A stretch of 64,000 nt of DNA from Klebsiella huaxiensis (GTDB taxonomy: Bacteria; Pseudomonadota; Gammaproteobacteria; Enterobacterales; Enterobacteriaceae): assembly GCF_003261575.2 (NCBI RefSeq), contig NZ_CP036175.1:2542001-2606000 (forward strand), in the 5' to 3' direction. Positions 41,229 to 50,710 of this stretch are shown here, piece after piece. A program made the translations under genes and the position numbers. The notes under the pieces were generated by a model, which did not search any database, was not told the DNA's origin, and saw only the letters and a program-made list of their open reading frames with translations. Numbering within the stretch: position 1 is the stretch's first letter; each line of letters begins with the position of its first letter.

Positions 41229-42482
41229 TTATTTTGCCTGCGCGACGCGGGAGGTCAGGCCTGGCATATTGAAGCATTCGGCTTCGTTCTGGATCATATC
41301 TTTAATTTTATTGACCACGTAACGCTCAGGCTCGACGCCAAACGACTTCAGATTGGCAAACATGGTTTGCATCTCTTTGACGACTTCCGGTTTTTCGTAG
41401 TTGTAGTGGCCGCTGAGTTCGAGAATTTCTTTCAACAATTCTGGCTCGTTAAAGATCTGCTCTTCGGACTTGTTTTTGTGCTCATCGGTCATCCACTTTT
41501 CCCATTTGTGGCTTAGTACGCACTCGCGGGTCAGGACGGTTTTTAAATCAGACGCTGACTTGATAAAGCCTTTCGCCGCCAGATCTTTCTCGACTTCTGC
41601 CAGCTTCAGATAAGCGCGGGTTTCAATGGTGCCGTAGGCTGGAGCGACGTTCATCGCGGTGATGCCCAGACCCGGATGCTTAAGCAGGATTTCATCCGGC
41701 AGGTAGTCGCCGTTATGCTCTTTCAGGCCGACGCCGTGACGGGTGCTGATAGCCGAAAGCTCTGCGGACTGCTTATCGTTGAAGTGGCCAACGTTTTTGG
41801 TCAGACGGGTCAGGGTGCCGGTTTGGCCGACGATAAACAGCGGCTGCGGCAGCGATTCGGCAGCAAGACGCTTATTCAGCTCGATAATAAACCCTTCATA
41901 GGCGCTGACGTCGGTCAGGCCGCCGTTGGTCTCTTCGGTACCGACTTCATAAAAGAACTCTTTCAGGTTATTGGCCTTGCGGTACTCTTCGCAGAAGCGA
42001 ATCAGCTCAACGGTGCGGCTCAGAACCAGTTCGATATCAATGACTTTACCAACAACGTACGGGTCTTTCGTCGGGTCGATATGCAGCAGGTCGAAACCAG
42101 CGTCCATATCAATCTGATAAGAGCGGCGTGCCAGTTCCATCGCTTCGGCTTCCGGAATATGATCTTTACGCTCTTTATCGCGCTGCCATGGGCCACCGTG
42201 GTCGCGGCAGAGGAAGTAATCACCGTCGAAGCCGACTTTCTCCGCCATCGCTTTCAGGTCGGCAGCAAAGCGGAATTGATCCCAGTTATTAACGTAACCC
42301 GCGCCAAATTCATCGGCATCAACCTGGTTGCGGCTGGCAATAAACATCAGCGGCAGATCTTTTTCTTTACCCAGCTCAAAGCAGGCCTGAATTAACGCCG
42401 GGGACATTGGGCCAATTCCCAACATTGTAGACTTGCCACCGTTAACAATATAATCGACGTACTGTTTCATTGTGTTTTTCAT
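41229..42482 (-). CDS. GatZ/KbaZ-family protein (tagatose-bisphosphate aldolase accessory or ketose-P 4-epimerase type)
   Basis: A 417-residue TIM-barrel protein of PF08013. E. coli GatZ and KbaZ support the GatY/KbaY aldolases, but some family members are stand-alone epimerases (tagaturonate or fructose-6-P/tagatose-6-P 4-epimerases). Metal-site-like motifs are intact: LCRDHGGPWQRD, HIDPTKD, EVGTEETNGG, KEHNGDYL and NVAPAYGTIET. No GatY/KbaY-type catalytic aldolase gene is near, so an independent catalytic role is more likely than an accessory one. It sits between the EIIC and transaldolase genes on one transcript. The reaction is inference. Confidence 0.75.
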   Translation of the reverse strand: MKNTMKQYVDYIVNGGKSTMLGIGPMSPALIQACFELGKEKDLPLMFIASRNQVDADEFGAGYVNNWDQFRFAADLKAMAEKVGFDGDYFLCRDHGGPWQRDKERKDHIPEAEAMELARRSYQIDMDAGFDLLHIDPTKDPYVVGKVIDIELVLSRTVELIRFCEEYRKANNLKEFFYEVGTEETNGGLTDVSAYEGFIIELNKRLAAESLPQPLFIVGQTGTLTRLTKNVGHFNDKQSAELSAISTRHGVGLKEHNGDYLPDEILLKHPGLGITAMNVAPAYGTIETRAYLKLAEVEKDLAAKGFIKSASDLKTVLTRECVLSHKWEKWMTDEHKNKSEEQIFNEPELLKEILELSGHYNYEKPEVVKEMQTMFANLKSFGVEPERYVVNKIKDMIQNEAECFNMPGLTSRVAQAK

Positions 42483-42491
42483 GATAACTCC

Positions 42492-43595
42492 TCAGACTTT
42501 ATTCATATCAGAAGTGATTGTTTTTTTAGCCGACTCTTTTTTTACCGGCTCGCTAATGTTGGGGCGCAGAATATGCAGGCAGATGGCGGTGACAATAACG
42601 CCGATAATCATATCGATGACGTACCACATTGGTGCTTTATTGACGCCAGCTATGGCAATTAATCCACCATGGGGAACCATAGATTCGACGCCGTGAACCA
42701 TAGCCAGACCGGCACCGACGGCGCTACCGATAATAATTGACGGCAGTACGGTCTTCAGGTTTTTAACGGCGAAAGGAATCGCCCCTTCGGTAATGCCAAT
42801 TAATCCCATAAAGGCAGCGGAGGTGCCCATTCGTCTTTCATCTTCAGCCCATTTACGCTGAGAAATAAAAGTCGAGAGAGCAATGCCGAGTGGTGGAATA
42901 GCGCAGGCAATACGGTAAGCGCCGTTCGGGCCATAAATACCTTCTGCCATTAAGGCGAGGGTAAATGCCGTTGCGGTTTTATTGACTGGCCCACCCATAT
43001 CAAAGGCCGCCATGGCACCGAGAATTAAACCTAATACGACGCCGCTGCTTCCCTGCATATTAGAGAGCATGGAAACCAGCCATTTCATGGCAAAACCGAT
43101 GGGCTCAATCAGTACGTACAGATAGAGCATGCCGACAATGACGCTTGAGACGATGGGAATAATCATGATCGGCATGACCGGCATCAGCACTTTGCCGACC
43201 TTCCAGGTTTTTATCCACTTGGCGACGTAGCCACTGAGAATACCGAGCAGCATTGCCCCCAGAAAACCGGTTACCACGTGGTCTGCGCCCAACGGCGTGC
43301 TGGCCATAAAGCCGGTGATTAAACCCGGCGTCAGCCCCGGTTTACCGGCGATAGAGTAGGAGATATAGGCCGCCAGCACCGGGATCATCATTCCCAGCCC
43401 GGCGCTGCCGATAGCGCCAAGGTTTAATAAGAATGGGTTGGTGACGACCATGCCTTTGCCCGCAACCGGCTCGCCGCCAATCAGGGAAAGCGCCAGACAG
43501 ATACCGCCGACCACCACCACCGGCATCATATATGACACACCGGTGCTAAATGCTTTAACTAAATCATCCTTAATGGCTTTTGCTTTTTCCGACAT
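42492..43595 (-). CDS. PTS fructose-like EIIC permease
   Basis: A 367-residue fructose-superfamily EIIC with about nine membrane segments. The signatures GVSYMMPVVVVGGICLALSL near the start, FDMGGPVNKTATAF and GITEGAIPFAVKN identify the FrwC/FruA-C type; such channels take up ketoses or polyols and phosphorylate them with EIIB. GGGAGGAT lies before the ATG. It ends 10 bases before the GatZ-like gene and follows EIIB on the same transcript. Sugar unknown. Confidence 0.92.
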   Translation of the reverse strand: MSEKAKAIKDDLVKAFSTGVSYMMPVVVVGGICLALSLIGGEPVAGKGMVVTNPFLLNLGAIGSAGLGMMIPVLAAYISYSIAGKPGLTPGLITGFMASTPLGADHVVTGFLGAMLLGILSGYVAKWIKTWKVGKVLMPVMPIMIIPIVSSVIVGMLYLYVLIEPIGFAMKWLVSMLSNMQGSSGVVLGLILGAMAAFDMGGPVNKTATAFTLALMAEGIYGPNGAYRIACAIPPLGIALSTFISQRKWAEDERRMGTSAAFMGLIGITEGAIPFAVKNLKTVLPSIIIGSAVGAGLAMVHGVESMVPHGGLIAIAGVNKAPMWYVIDMIIGVIVTAICLHILRPNISEPVKKESAKKTITSDMNKV

Positions 43596-43767
43596 TTTTT
43601 ATCCTCCCGATACCCTGTATTTTTATGGGACGACATACGGTTTACGGGCGTAGTCATCCCCGGGCGCTTTTGCGTCATAATTGAAATACAGCGTTCGCAA
43701 AAATTTAATTAACGTTATTATTCGCCGGTACCGAATGCCGAAAGTAAATCAGGACCGACGGGTTGGT

Positions 43768-44088
43768 TTATTGCGCCAGTTTCTCAGCCCGGTCAATAAT
43801 AGCCGCCGGATCGCGAACCACTTCCGCTGGGTTGAGTGAAATAACCAGTCCGGCGTCTTCTTTTTCTTCAAAGCGTTCGACGCCCTCAATACCGATGGCA
43901 ATCGCCAGAATAACGACATCAGCTTCGGCAATCTCATCTTCACTTAATTCATTTTCAATCCCCATGCCGCCCTGAGTTTCGACTTTGACGTCATAACCTC
44001 TTTTTTTACACTCCTGCTCAATCGCTTCCTGGGCCATATAGGTGTGGGCGACTCCGGTAATGCATGCTGCGACTCCGACAATTTTCAT
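43768..44088 (-). CDS. PTS fructose-like EIIB
   Basis: A stand-alone 106-residue fructose-family EIIB. The phosphorylated Cys is in ACITGVAHTYMAQEAIEQ (C9), and VETQGGMGIENELSEDEIAEAD is the typical next strand. It accepts phosphate from the EIIA domain of the upstream fusion protein and passes it to sugar bound by EIIC. AGGAGT precedes the ATG. Separate B and C genes, as here, are the FrwB/FrwC arrangement. Confidence 0.93.
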   Translation of the reverse strand: MKIVGVAACITGVAHTYMAQEAIEQECKKRGYDVKVETQGGMGIENELSEDEIAEADVVILAIAIGIEGVERFEEKEDAGLVISLNPAEVVRDPAAIIDRAEKLAQ

Positions 44089-44148
44089 GAGTGACTCCTG
44101 ATTTTTATTTGGCTGTAATTTTAAATATGGATTAATAATTTCCTGATT

Positions 44149-46659
44149 TCATATGGCCAGAATATTGGCCATCAGGTTGTAGAGTACGTTGACGTTTTCG
44201 GCCTGTTTTATTTCATTGCGGAAATCCTCTTTCATTAGCTTTCTGGCAAGCGTGGAGAAATATTTCATATGCTCATTAGGGTCGGCGGATTTACTGACCG
44301 TGAGCATGAATACGGTTTCGACTTCCTGATCGCCCCACATGATGGGCGACGCAAGAGTTGCCATACTGATGGTGGAGTAGTGAATATGGTCCGACTTGGT
44401 GTGCGGAATGGCGAAGCCATAGCCCACGGCGGTGGAGAATGAGTCCTCGCGCGCCCAGATATCGTCGGTTAATTGCTCCCGATTCTCGGTGCGATGGTGC
44501 AGCCACAGATTGTCGGTCATCTTTTTGATAACTTCGTTTTTGTCGCGGGCCTGTAGTTCGCAGAGAATGAACTCCGGGGCGAGGATTGGCATTTTGCCGA
44601 CCGCTTTTACGTCCGGAGAACGCAGCGCAACTTTGACATCAGTGGAGCGTTTTAACGCCACGATATCCTGCGCCACTCTCTGGCATTTAGCGAAACTCAG
44701 CTCCCGCAGCGTATGTTTAACGCCTGGAATCGAGGTGCCGCTCATGCTGAGTTCGTCAAAACCCATGCCGACGAACAGCGGCAGAAAATCTTTGCTGGCG
44801 CCCAGCTCCCCGCAGATACCTATCCACTTGCCTGCGCGATGGACTTCATCGGCGGCATACTGCATGGCGCGAAGGAATGCCGGGGCATAGTTGTCGTACA
44901 CCGCCTCAACCTGGGTGTTTCCGCGGTCGGCGGCAAAAAAGTACTGCGTCAGATCGTTGCTGCCTACGCTAAAGAAATCCGCGTATTCGGCTATTTCACG
45001 AATTGCGAAGATGACGGAGGGCACTTCCAGCATCACGCCGAGCGAAATCTCATCGTTGAACGCCAATCCCTCGCTGCGCATCGCGCTTTTCACCTCCTCC
45101 AGCACTTCACGGCACCAGATAACTTCATCAACGTTAGCGATCATCGGAATCATGATTTTGGCATCGCCAAATGCCGAGGCGCTGAGGATAGCCTTGAGCT
45201 GCATGGCGAAAAGGTCGCGATAGCGCGGATAGGTGCGTACTGCCCGGAAGCCGAGAAACGGATTTTCCTCTTCACCGAGGTTCATATAGTCGACGGGTTT
45301 ATCGCCGCCAATGTCAAAGGTGCGGAAGATAACTGGCTTCCCATGCGCAACCTGCATCACCTGACCGTATAGCTCCGCCAGTTCACGGTAGTTCGGTGCA
45401 GTTTCGCGGTCCATAAATGACATTTCGGTACGGAACAGCCCAATACCTTCAGCGCCGTTGTTGAACGCGGCTTCGGCTTCCGCCAGGCTAGCGATATTGG
45501 CGGCTATCTCAATGCTATGATTATCGTGGGTCACTGTCGGTTGGTGGACGTTAGCCAGCATTTGCTGCTGCATGCTCTGCTGGACGGCAATTTCATTTTG
45601 GTAATAGCGCAAGACTTTTTCATCTGGCGCGGTAATCAGAATTCCCGGATTACCGTCAATAATAATGTCATTTTCCGCATTCAGCGGCAGGGATGAAAAA
45701 TCAATATCCGTCAGGGTTGGGATACCAAGCGAACGCGCGAGGATTGCGGTGTGTGATGTTTTACCGGTGGCGGATAATACCATCCCGGCAAGATACTCTT
45801 TATTGATGCCGAGGAACTGACTTGGCGTCAGGCTATTGGCCAGAATAATCGATGGCTGTGTTAATTTAAGGTTGTTTTGTGGTAATACGCCGGCGCCATA
45901 AATCGACGTGAGCAATTGACCTGTAATGTCAAGAACGTCAAGGGTCCGCTCTTTAATATATTTACTCGATGAGCGATTAAGAATTTCACAGAAATCTATG
46001 GCAGCCTTAATGACCGCATCCCAGGTGTTTTCTCCGCCAACAATCGCGGTGGAGATATGGCTCTGGAAGGTTGCGTCGGTAATTATTGATAAATGCGCTT
46101 GCAGGATATCATGCTCAACGCCTTTTTGGGTTTCCAGGGCGGTCTGTTTATCATGTTTGAGCGTTTCTAAACCCGCCAGAAAAATACGCTGCTGGTGCTC
46201 AGTGGAATATTCACCGCCCGGGTTACGCGCCAGCATTTCATCCAGTGACAGGCTCTGAATACGAACGGGTCTGGCAATGGCAACACCGCCGCTGATGCGT
46301 GAACCCTGAATAAAACTGAGCTGAGTTTCCCGCAGTGAACGCGGGAGATAGCCCGCAGGCGCTGCGGTTTCGTCCGCCTGGCTAACCTCGAAGGAGGGCA
46401 GTTTTTTGAGCAGCGCACTCAACTGTTGAGCAGCGCTTGCAGCATCTTTTCCGCTGATTGTAATTTCACAGGCGTCGTCGAATAAGGTATCGGTAGCGAC
46501 AATCGAGAGGGCACTTTTACCATTACCCTGAATGCCGCTGCGAATATTATTCCAGCACACCGCAGATTGAAATGTATTGCACAGCCGTTCGATATGCCCC
46601 GCCGGTCTGGCGTGAATACCATCCTTTAGATCACATTGATACGTTATTATCTCTGACAT
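44149..46659 (-). CDS. Multiphosphoryl transfer protein HPr-EI-EIIA (FrwA/PtsA-like), copy 1
   Basis: An 836-residue cytoplasmic fusion that carries the whole phosphate relay: HPr (1-90, active H in DGIHARPAG), enzyme I (about 115-665; phospho-His in GKTSHTAILARSLGIP, PEP-site motifs FRTFDIGGDKPVDYM and FSVGSNDLTQYFFAADRGN) and fructose-type EIIA (about 690-830; H in GYGFAIPHTKSD). It heads the PTS-GatZ-talA operon. GGGAG lies five bases before ATG 46659; an ATG one codon earlier exists. It is clearly paralogous to the gene at 52996. With its own EI and HPr it need not use the general PtsHI. Confidence 0.92.
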   Translation of the reverse strand: MSEIITYQCDLKDGIHARPAGHIERLCNTFQSAVCWNNIRSGIQGNGKSALSIVATDTLFDDACEITISGKDAASAAQQLSALLKKLPSFEVSQADETAAPAGYLPRSLRETQLSFIQGSRISGGVAIARPVRIQSLSLDEMLARNPGGEYSTEHQQRIFLAGLETLKHDKQTALETQKGVEHDILQAHLSIITDATFQSHISTAIVGGENTWDAVIKAAIDFCEILNRSSSKYIKERTLDVLDITGQLLTSIYGAGVLPQNNLKLTQPSIILANSLTPSQFLGINKEYLAGMVLSATGKTSHTAILARSLGIPTLTDIDFSSLPLNAENDIIIDGNPGILITAPDEKVLRYYQNEIAVQQSMQQQMLANVHQPTVTHDNHSIEIAANIASLAEAEAAFNNGAEGIGLFRTEMSFMDRETAPNYRELAELYGQVMQVAHGKPVIFRTFDIGGDKPVDYMNLGEEENPFLGFRAVRTYPRYRDLFAMQLKAILSASAFGDAKIMIPMIANVDEVIWCREVLEEVKSAMRSEGLAFNDEISLGVMLEVPSVIFAIREIAEYADFFSVGSNDLTQYFFAADRGNTQVEAVYDNYAPAFLRAMQYAADEVHRAGKWIGICGELGASKDFLPLFVGMGFDELSMSGTSIPGVKHTLRELSFAKCQRVAQDIVALKRSTDVKVALRSPDVKAVGKMPILAPEFILCELQARDKNEVIKKMTDNLWLHHRTENREQLTDDIWAREDSFSTAVGYGFAIPHTKSDHIHYSTISMATLASPIMWGDQEVETVFMLTVSKSADPNEHMKYFSTLARKLMKEDFRNEIKQAENVNVLYNLMANILAI

Positions 46660-46770
46660 CATTGCTCCCGATAATCGTTTAGCCAGGGCTAATTAATTTT
46701 CTCTGCAGATGTGGGTGTCTGCATTTCATGTTTTATATCCTTCATCGTTCTCAGTTAGCTTTGAATAGAA

Positions 46771-46828
46771 AAAAAGTGACCTTTGCTTGAATAAAAAATC
46801 CCGATTGTTATTTTGTGATCGCAGTCAT
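46771..46828 (-). promoter_or_regulatory. Upstream block conserved with the second HPr-EI-EIIA gene
   Basis: By eye this 58-base block aligns without gaps to 55582-55639 at 43 positions. It includes AAGTGACCTTTGCTT and ATTTTGTGA. It lies 112-169 bases before the start of copy 1 in gene orientation. Likely a shared regulator-binding and promoter element. Confidence 0.6.
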
Positions 46829-46850
46829 GAAATCAGATAATATTAACCCT

Positions 46851-46866
46851 TGTGATTGCTATCACA
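46851..46866. promoter_or_regulatory. CRP-cAMP binding site in the divergent PTS/phosphatase promoter
   Basis: TGTGATTGCTATCACA: both TGTGA/TCACA half-sites are perfect with a six-base spacer, in the 333-base divergent region. Catabolite control of both arms is expected. A second half-site, TGTGATCGCAGTCATG, lies at 46814. Confidence 0.85.
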
Positions 46867-46992
46867 CTCTTATTAACCGTCGGATAGTGGTCACCCAATT
46901 GCTATTAAAGTGTCTTTCTTTCTATTTATTGGCTACCGGTTAATGGAGTACAAAATAAAACACACTCTATTTATTTTGCCGTGGTAAGTACG

Positions 46993-47658
46993 ATGCATTT
47001 TCGTGGAATATTACTGGATTTAGACGGGACGCTGGTAAACTCGCTGGATTTTGTTGAGACCTCCTGGCGTTTATGGGCGACTAAAAAAGGGCTGGATCCG
47101 CAGGCAGTATGCCATTTTCTCCACGGTAAGCCCGCCCTGAGCACGCTGCGCCATTTTATGCCCAATGCCAGCGAACAGATCATTTACGACGAATTTCTCG
47201 CGCTGGAAGAGTTTGAAGCGCGCAATACTGACGGTATTACCGCAGTGAACGGCGCGGTTGATTTTCTCCGCCAACTGGAGCAGTTACAGGCCCCCTGGGC
47301 TATTGTGACTTCCGGATCGCTGAAGGTGGCTTCGGCACGGATCCGACAAGCCGGTTTTCCGTTCCCGCCGGTGCTGGTGACCAGCGAAGATATTCACCAC
47401 GGCAAGCCGCATCCGGAACCGTTCCTTACGGGTGCAGCCCGACTCGGTCTTTCACCCGCTAATTGCCTCGCTTTTGAAGATTCCACTGCCGGTCTGCATT
47501 CCGCCACTCAGGCTGGATGCGTGGTGATTGAAGTGTTGACCCGTCAGTCGGTGGTTCACGATATCGATATCTGGCAAACCATTGATAACTACCTTGACCT
47601 GAGCGCAACGCGAAAGGATGAGGCGGATTTTTTCCTTAAGATTCAGAGGGAGTTTTAA
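46993..47658 (+). CDS. HAD-family sugar phosphatase, HxpA/YfbT-like
   Basis: A 221-residue haloacid-dehalogenase phosphatase with catalytic Asp in DLDGTLVNS, motif II in IVTSGS, a Lys in GKPHPEPF and motif III acidic residues in AFEDSTAG. The segments HGKPALSTLRHFMP and FEARNTDGITAV match E. coli YfbT/HxpA, a hexitol/sugar-phosphate phosphatase. The ATG at 46993 is chosen; a GTG 12 bases upstream is possible. It abuts the transketolase start with no spacer. In this locus it may clear a toxic or dead-end sugar phosphate. Confidence 0.85.
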   Translation: MHFRGILLDLDGTLVNSLDFVETSWRLWATKKGLDPQAVCHFLHGKPALSTLRHFMPNASEQIIYDEFLALEEFEARNTDGITAVNGAVDFLRQLEQLQAPWAIVTSGSLKVASARIRQAGFPFPPVLVTSEDIHHGKPHPEPFLTGAARLGLSPANCLAFEDSTAGLHSATQAGCVVIEVLTRQSVVHDIDIWQTIDNYLDLSATRKDEADFFLKIQREF

Positions 47659-49653
47659 ATGTCATCACGAAAAACCCTGGCCAATGCCATCCGTATGCTG
47701 AGCGTTGATGCCGTGCAGCGGGCGAACTCAGGCCATCCGGGCGCCCCTATGGGAATGGCGGATATTGCCGAAGTGCTGTGGCGAGATTTTCTCAACCACA
47801 ACCCGAATAACCCCGCATGGGCCAACCGCGACCGCTTCGTGCTCTCCAACGGTCACGGCTCGATGCTGATCTACAGCCTGTTGCACCTTACCGGTTACGA
47901 TCTGCCAATGGATGAGCTGAAAAACTTCCGTCAGCTGCATTCGAAAACGCCGGGCCACCCGGAAGTCGGCTACACCCCAGGCGTGGAAACTACCACCGGG
48001 CCGCTGGGCCAGGGGATCGCCAACGCGGTCGGCATGGCGATTGCCGAGAAAACTCTCGCGGCACAATTTAACCGTCCGGGCCATGAAATCATTGATCACT
48101 TCACATATGCCTTTATGGGTGACGGCTGCATGATGGAGGGCATTTCACATGAAGTGTGCTCTCTTGCGGGGACGTTGAAGCTCGGTAAGCTGGTGGCGTT
48201 CTACGACGATAACGGCATCTCTATCGATGGCCACGTTGAGGGATGGTTCACCGATGATACCGCTAAACGCTTCGAGGCCTACGGCTGGCACGTGGTGCGC
48301 GGAGTCGATGGTCACGACCCTGAATCCATTCGTGCCGCGATTGATGTTGCAAAGTCGATTACCTCCATGCCGACGTTAATTATCTGCAAAACGGTGATCG
48401 GTTTTGGCTCGCCGCAGAAAGCGGGTTCTCATGATGTCCACGGCGCGCCGCTGGGCGAGGCCGAGGTGGCGGCGACGCGTGACGCGCTGGGCTGGCCGTA
48501 TCCGCCGTTTGTCATCCCCTCTGAGATAGCCGCGCAGTGGGATGCTCGCAAATCAGGGCAGGCGAAGGAGGCTGCGTGGAACGAGAAGTTTGCCGCCTAC
48601 GTTCAAGCTTTCCCTGAACTGGCTGGTGAATTTACCCGCAGAATAAAGGGGCAACTGCCCGCAGAATTTGCCAGCAATGCGCAGGTGTTTATTGAAAAAT
48701 TGCAGGCCAAACCGGCGAAAATTGCCAGCCGTAAAGCGTCGCAGAATACGATTGAAGCCTTTGGTCCGCTGTTGCCGGAATTCCTCGGCGGCTCTGCGGA
48801 TTTGGCTCCGTCGAATCTGACCTTGTGGTCTGGGTCTAAAGCGATTAACGAAGAGCCCGTCGGGAACTACATTCACTACGGCGTGCGTGAGTTCGGTATG
48901 ACTGCTATCGCCAACGGGATTGCGCTGCACGGCGGCTTCCTGCCGTATACCTCGACTTTCCTGATGTTTGTCGAATACGCGCGCAACGCGGTGCGCATGG
49001 CGGCGCTGATGAAGCAGCGCCAGGTGATGGTTTATACCCACGATTCTATTGGTCTGGGGGAAGATGGCCCGACCCATCAACCGGTCGAACAGATTGCTTC
49101 GTTGCGCCTGACGCCGAACCTCAGCACCTGGCGTCCCTGCGATCAGGTAGAATCGGCGGTAGCGTGGAAGTATGGCGTTGAGCGGCAGGATGGCCCGACG
49201 GCGCTGATTTTCTCCCGGCAAAACCTGACCCAACAGGAACGGACCTGGCAGCAGGTGCAGGATATTGCGCGTGGCGGCTATGTCTTGAAGGATTGTGACG
49301 GGCAACCGCAGTTGATTCTTATCGCGACCGGTTCCGAAGTTGAGCTGGCGGTAGCCGCATGGCAGCAACTGATAGCTGAAGGTGTGAAGGCTCGGGTGGT
49401 CTCGATGCCGTCCACCGATGTCTTCGACAAGCAGGATGCGGCGTATCGTGAAGCGGTACTGCCGCAGGCGGTGTCTGCGCGTATCGCAGTGGAAGCGGGG
49501 ATCGCGGATTACTGGTTTAAATATGTCGGGCTGAACGGCGCGATTATCGGTATGCAGAGCTACGGTGAATCCGCTCCGGCGGAACAGCTTTATCAGGAGT
49601 TCGGTATTACCGTTGAGGCGGTGTTGCAGCAGGCAAAAGCGCTGCTGGCTTAA
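47659..49653 (+). CDS. tktB: Transketolase, accessory copy
   Basis: A complete 664-residue thiamine diphosphate transketolase that shifts two-carbon units between ketose and aldose phosphates. Landmarks are SGHPGAPMGMADIAEVLW, the ThDP-binding GDGCMMEGISHEVCSLAG, HYGVREFGMTAIANGIALHGG with the catalytic Glu, and IGLGEDGPTHQPVEQ. Identity to E. coli TktA/TktB is moderate, and insertion EVGYTPGVETTTGPLGQGI is unchanged. Position next to a phosphatase and opposite a PTS/transaldolase operon shows it is a pathway-specific copy, not the housekeeping tktA; the symbol is nominal. Confidence 0.93.
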   Translation: MSSRKTLANAIRMLSVDAVQRANSGHPGAPMGMADIAEVLWRDFLNHNPNNPAWANRDRFVLSNGHGSMLIYSLLHLTGYDLPMDELKNFRQLHSKTPGHPEVGYTPGVETTTGPLGQGIANAVGMAIAEKTLAAQFNRPGHEIIDHFTYAFMGDGCMMEGISHEVCSLAGTLKLGKLVAFYDDNGISIDGHVEGWFTDDTAKRFEAYGWHVVRGVDGHDPESIRAAIDVAKSITSMPTLIICKTVIGFGSPQKAGSHDVHGAPLGEAEVAATRDALGWPYPPFVIPSEIAAQWDARKSGQAKEAAWNEKFAAYVQAFPELAGEFTRRIKGQLPAEFASNAQVFIEKLQAKPAKIASRKASQNTIEAFGPLLPEFLGGSADLAPSNLTLWSGSKAINEEPVGNYIHYGVREFGMTAIANGIALHGGFLPYTSTFLMFVEYARNAVRMAALMKQRQVMVYTHDSIGLGEDGPTHQPVEQIASLRLTPNLSTWRPCDQVESAVAWKYGVERQDGPTALIFSRQNLTQQERTWQQVQDIARGGYVLKDCDGQPQLILIATGSEVELAVAAWQQLIAEGVKARVVSMPSTDVFDKQDAAYREAVLPQAVSARIAVEAGIADYWFKYVGLNGAIIGMQSYGESAPAEQLYQEFGITVEAVLQQAKALLA

Positions 49654-49669
49654 TCTTTGACGGCCCCTT

Positions 49670-49797
49670 ATACCCTAAATAATTCGAGTTGCAGGAAGGC
49701 GGCGACGCAGTGAATCCCCAGGAGCTTACTCTAGTAAGTGACTGGGGTGAGCGAGGAAAGCCAACGCACAAGCAACTTGAAGTATGACGGGAATATA
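49670..49797. repeat. ERIC element
   Basis: A 127-base palindromic Enterobacterial Repetitive Intergenic Consensus unit. Its core holds GTGAATCCCCAGGAGCTTAC and AAGTGACTGGGGTGAGCG, nearly the two classical ERIC primer sites, bracketed by inverted TATACCCT...GACGGGAATATA ends. It separates the transketolase and ycdX genes and would fold into a long hairpin in RNA. Confidence 0.93.
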
Positions 49798-49833
49798 CGC
49801 TAAGGGGCCGCTTTTCATTAAGGGAGAGATAAA

Positions 49834-50574
49834 ATGTATCCCGTCGATCTTCATATGCATACCCTGGCCAGCACCCACGCCTACAGCACGGTGCATGACT
49901 ATATCGCCGCCGCGGTGCGGAATCATATTCGCCTGATCGCCATCACCGACCATGGCCCGGAAATGGTTGATGCGCCGCATCCGTTCCACTTCAATAATTT
50001 GCGCGTACTGCCGCGCATTGCCGATGGGGTGGGGATCCTGCGCGGCATTGAGGCCAATATCAAACCCGGCGGTGAGACCGATTGCAGCGACAAAATGCGC
50101 GCGTCGCTGGATTTAGTGATTGCTGGATTCCACAAGCAGGTGTTTGCGCCTGCGGACATTACCACCAATACCGACGCGCTGATTGCAGTGATAGCGAGCG
50201 GGAAGGTGCATATCATCAGCCACCCCGGTAACCCGGAGTATCCGATTGATATCCCGGCGGTGGTGGCCGCGGCGAAGGAGTGTCATGTGGCACTGGAGGT
50301 CAATAACGCCTCTTTTGTCCAGTCGCGCCAGGGCAGCGAGGGGAACTGTCGCAAAATTGTCGCCGCTGTGCGCGATAGCGGTGGGCTTCTCTCGTTGGGT
50401 AGTGATTCACACAGCGCGTTTTCTCTGGGGGACTTTAGCGCCTGTCAGCATCTGCTGGTGGGGGCTGATTTTCCACCATCAAGGATCCTGAATACCTCAG
50501 TGCGTCAGGTATTAGCGTTTCTTGAACAGCGCGGAGGGGAGAGAATTCAGGCGCTTTATACTTTGCTGGATTGA
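49834..50574 (+). CDS. ycdX: PHP-domain phosphatase YcdX
   Basis: A 246-residue polymerase-and-histidinol-phosphatase (PHP) metal enzyme, close to E. coli YcdX over its full length; YcdX has a trinuclear zinc site and phosphatase activity. Metal-site motifs are DLHMHTLAS, ITDHGPEM, GIEANIK, ISHPGNPEYPID and LGSDSHSAF. AAGGGAGAG precedes the ATG. It is separated from the transketolase by an ERIC element and ends before a bidirectional hairpin, so its link to the sugar locus is uncertain. Confidence 0.9.
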   Translation: MYPVDLHMHTLASTHAYSTVHDYIAAAVRNHIRLIAITDHGPEMVDAPHPFHFNNLRVLPRIADGVGILRGIEANIKPGGETDCSDKMRASLDLVIAGFHKQVFAPADITTNTDALIAVIASGKVHIISHPGNPEYPIDIPAVVAAAKECHVALEVNNASFVQSRQGSEGNCRKIVAAVRDSGGLLSLGSDSHSAFSLGDFSACQHLLVGADFPPSRILNTSVRQVLAFLEQRGGERIQALYTLLD

Positions 50575-50603
50575 AATGGTTTGTGAATTAAACCCCCACC
50601 CCA

Positions 50604-50630
50604 ACCCTCTCCTTTAAAAAGGGAGAGGGT
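50604..50630. terminator. Bidirectional hairpin between convergent ycdX and PTS genes
   Basis: ACCCTCTCC (50604-50612) pairs with GGAGAGGGT (50622-50630) around TTTAAAAAG. A REP-like unit (TAGCCCGGAACAGG...CCTCCGGGAAC, about 50665-50703) follows. The 136-base gap is otherwise empty. Confidence 0.65.
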
Positions 50631-50710
50631 GTACGCTGTGCCCGTGCGGCTTTGAGTCTGGACGATTATAGCCCGGAACAGGTGTGCAGCACCGCCTCCG
50701 GGAACACCGT

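Noticed and set aside
49670..49797. Small regulatory RNA gene after the transketolase
   Set aside because: The foldable sequence is a standard ERIC element; no separate promoter or RNA signature was seen.
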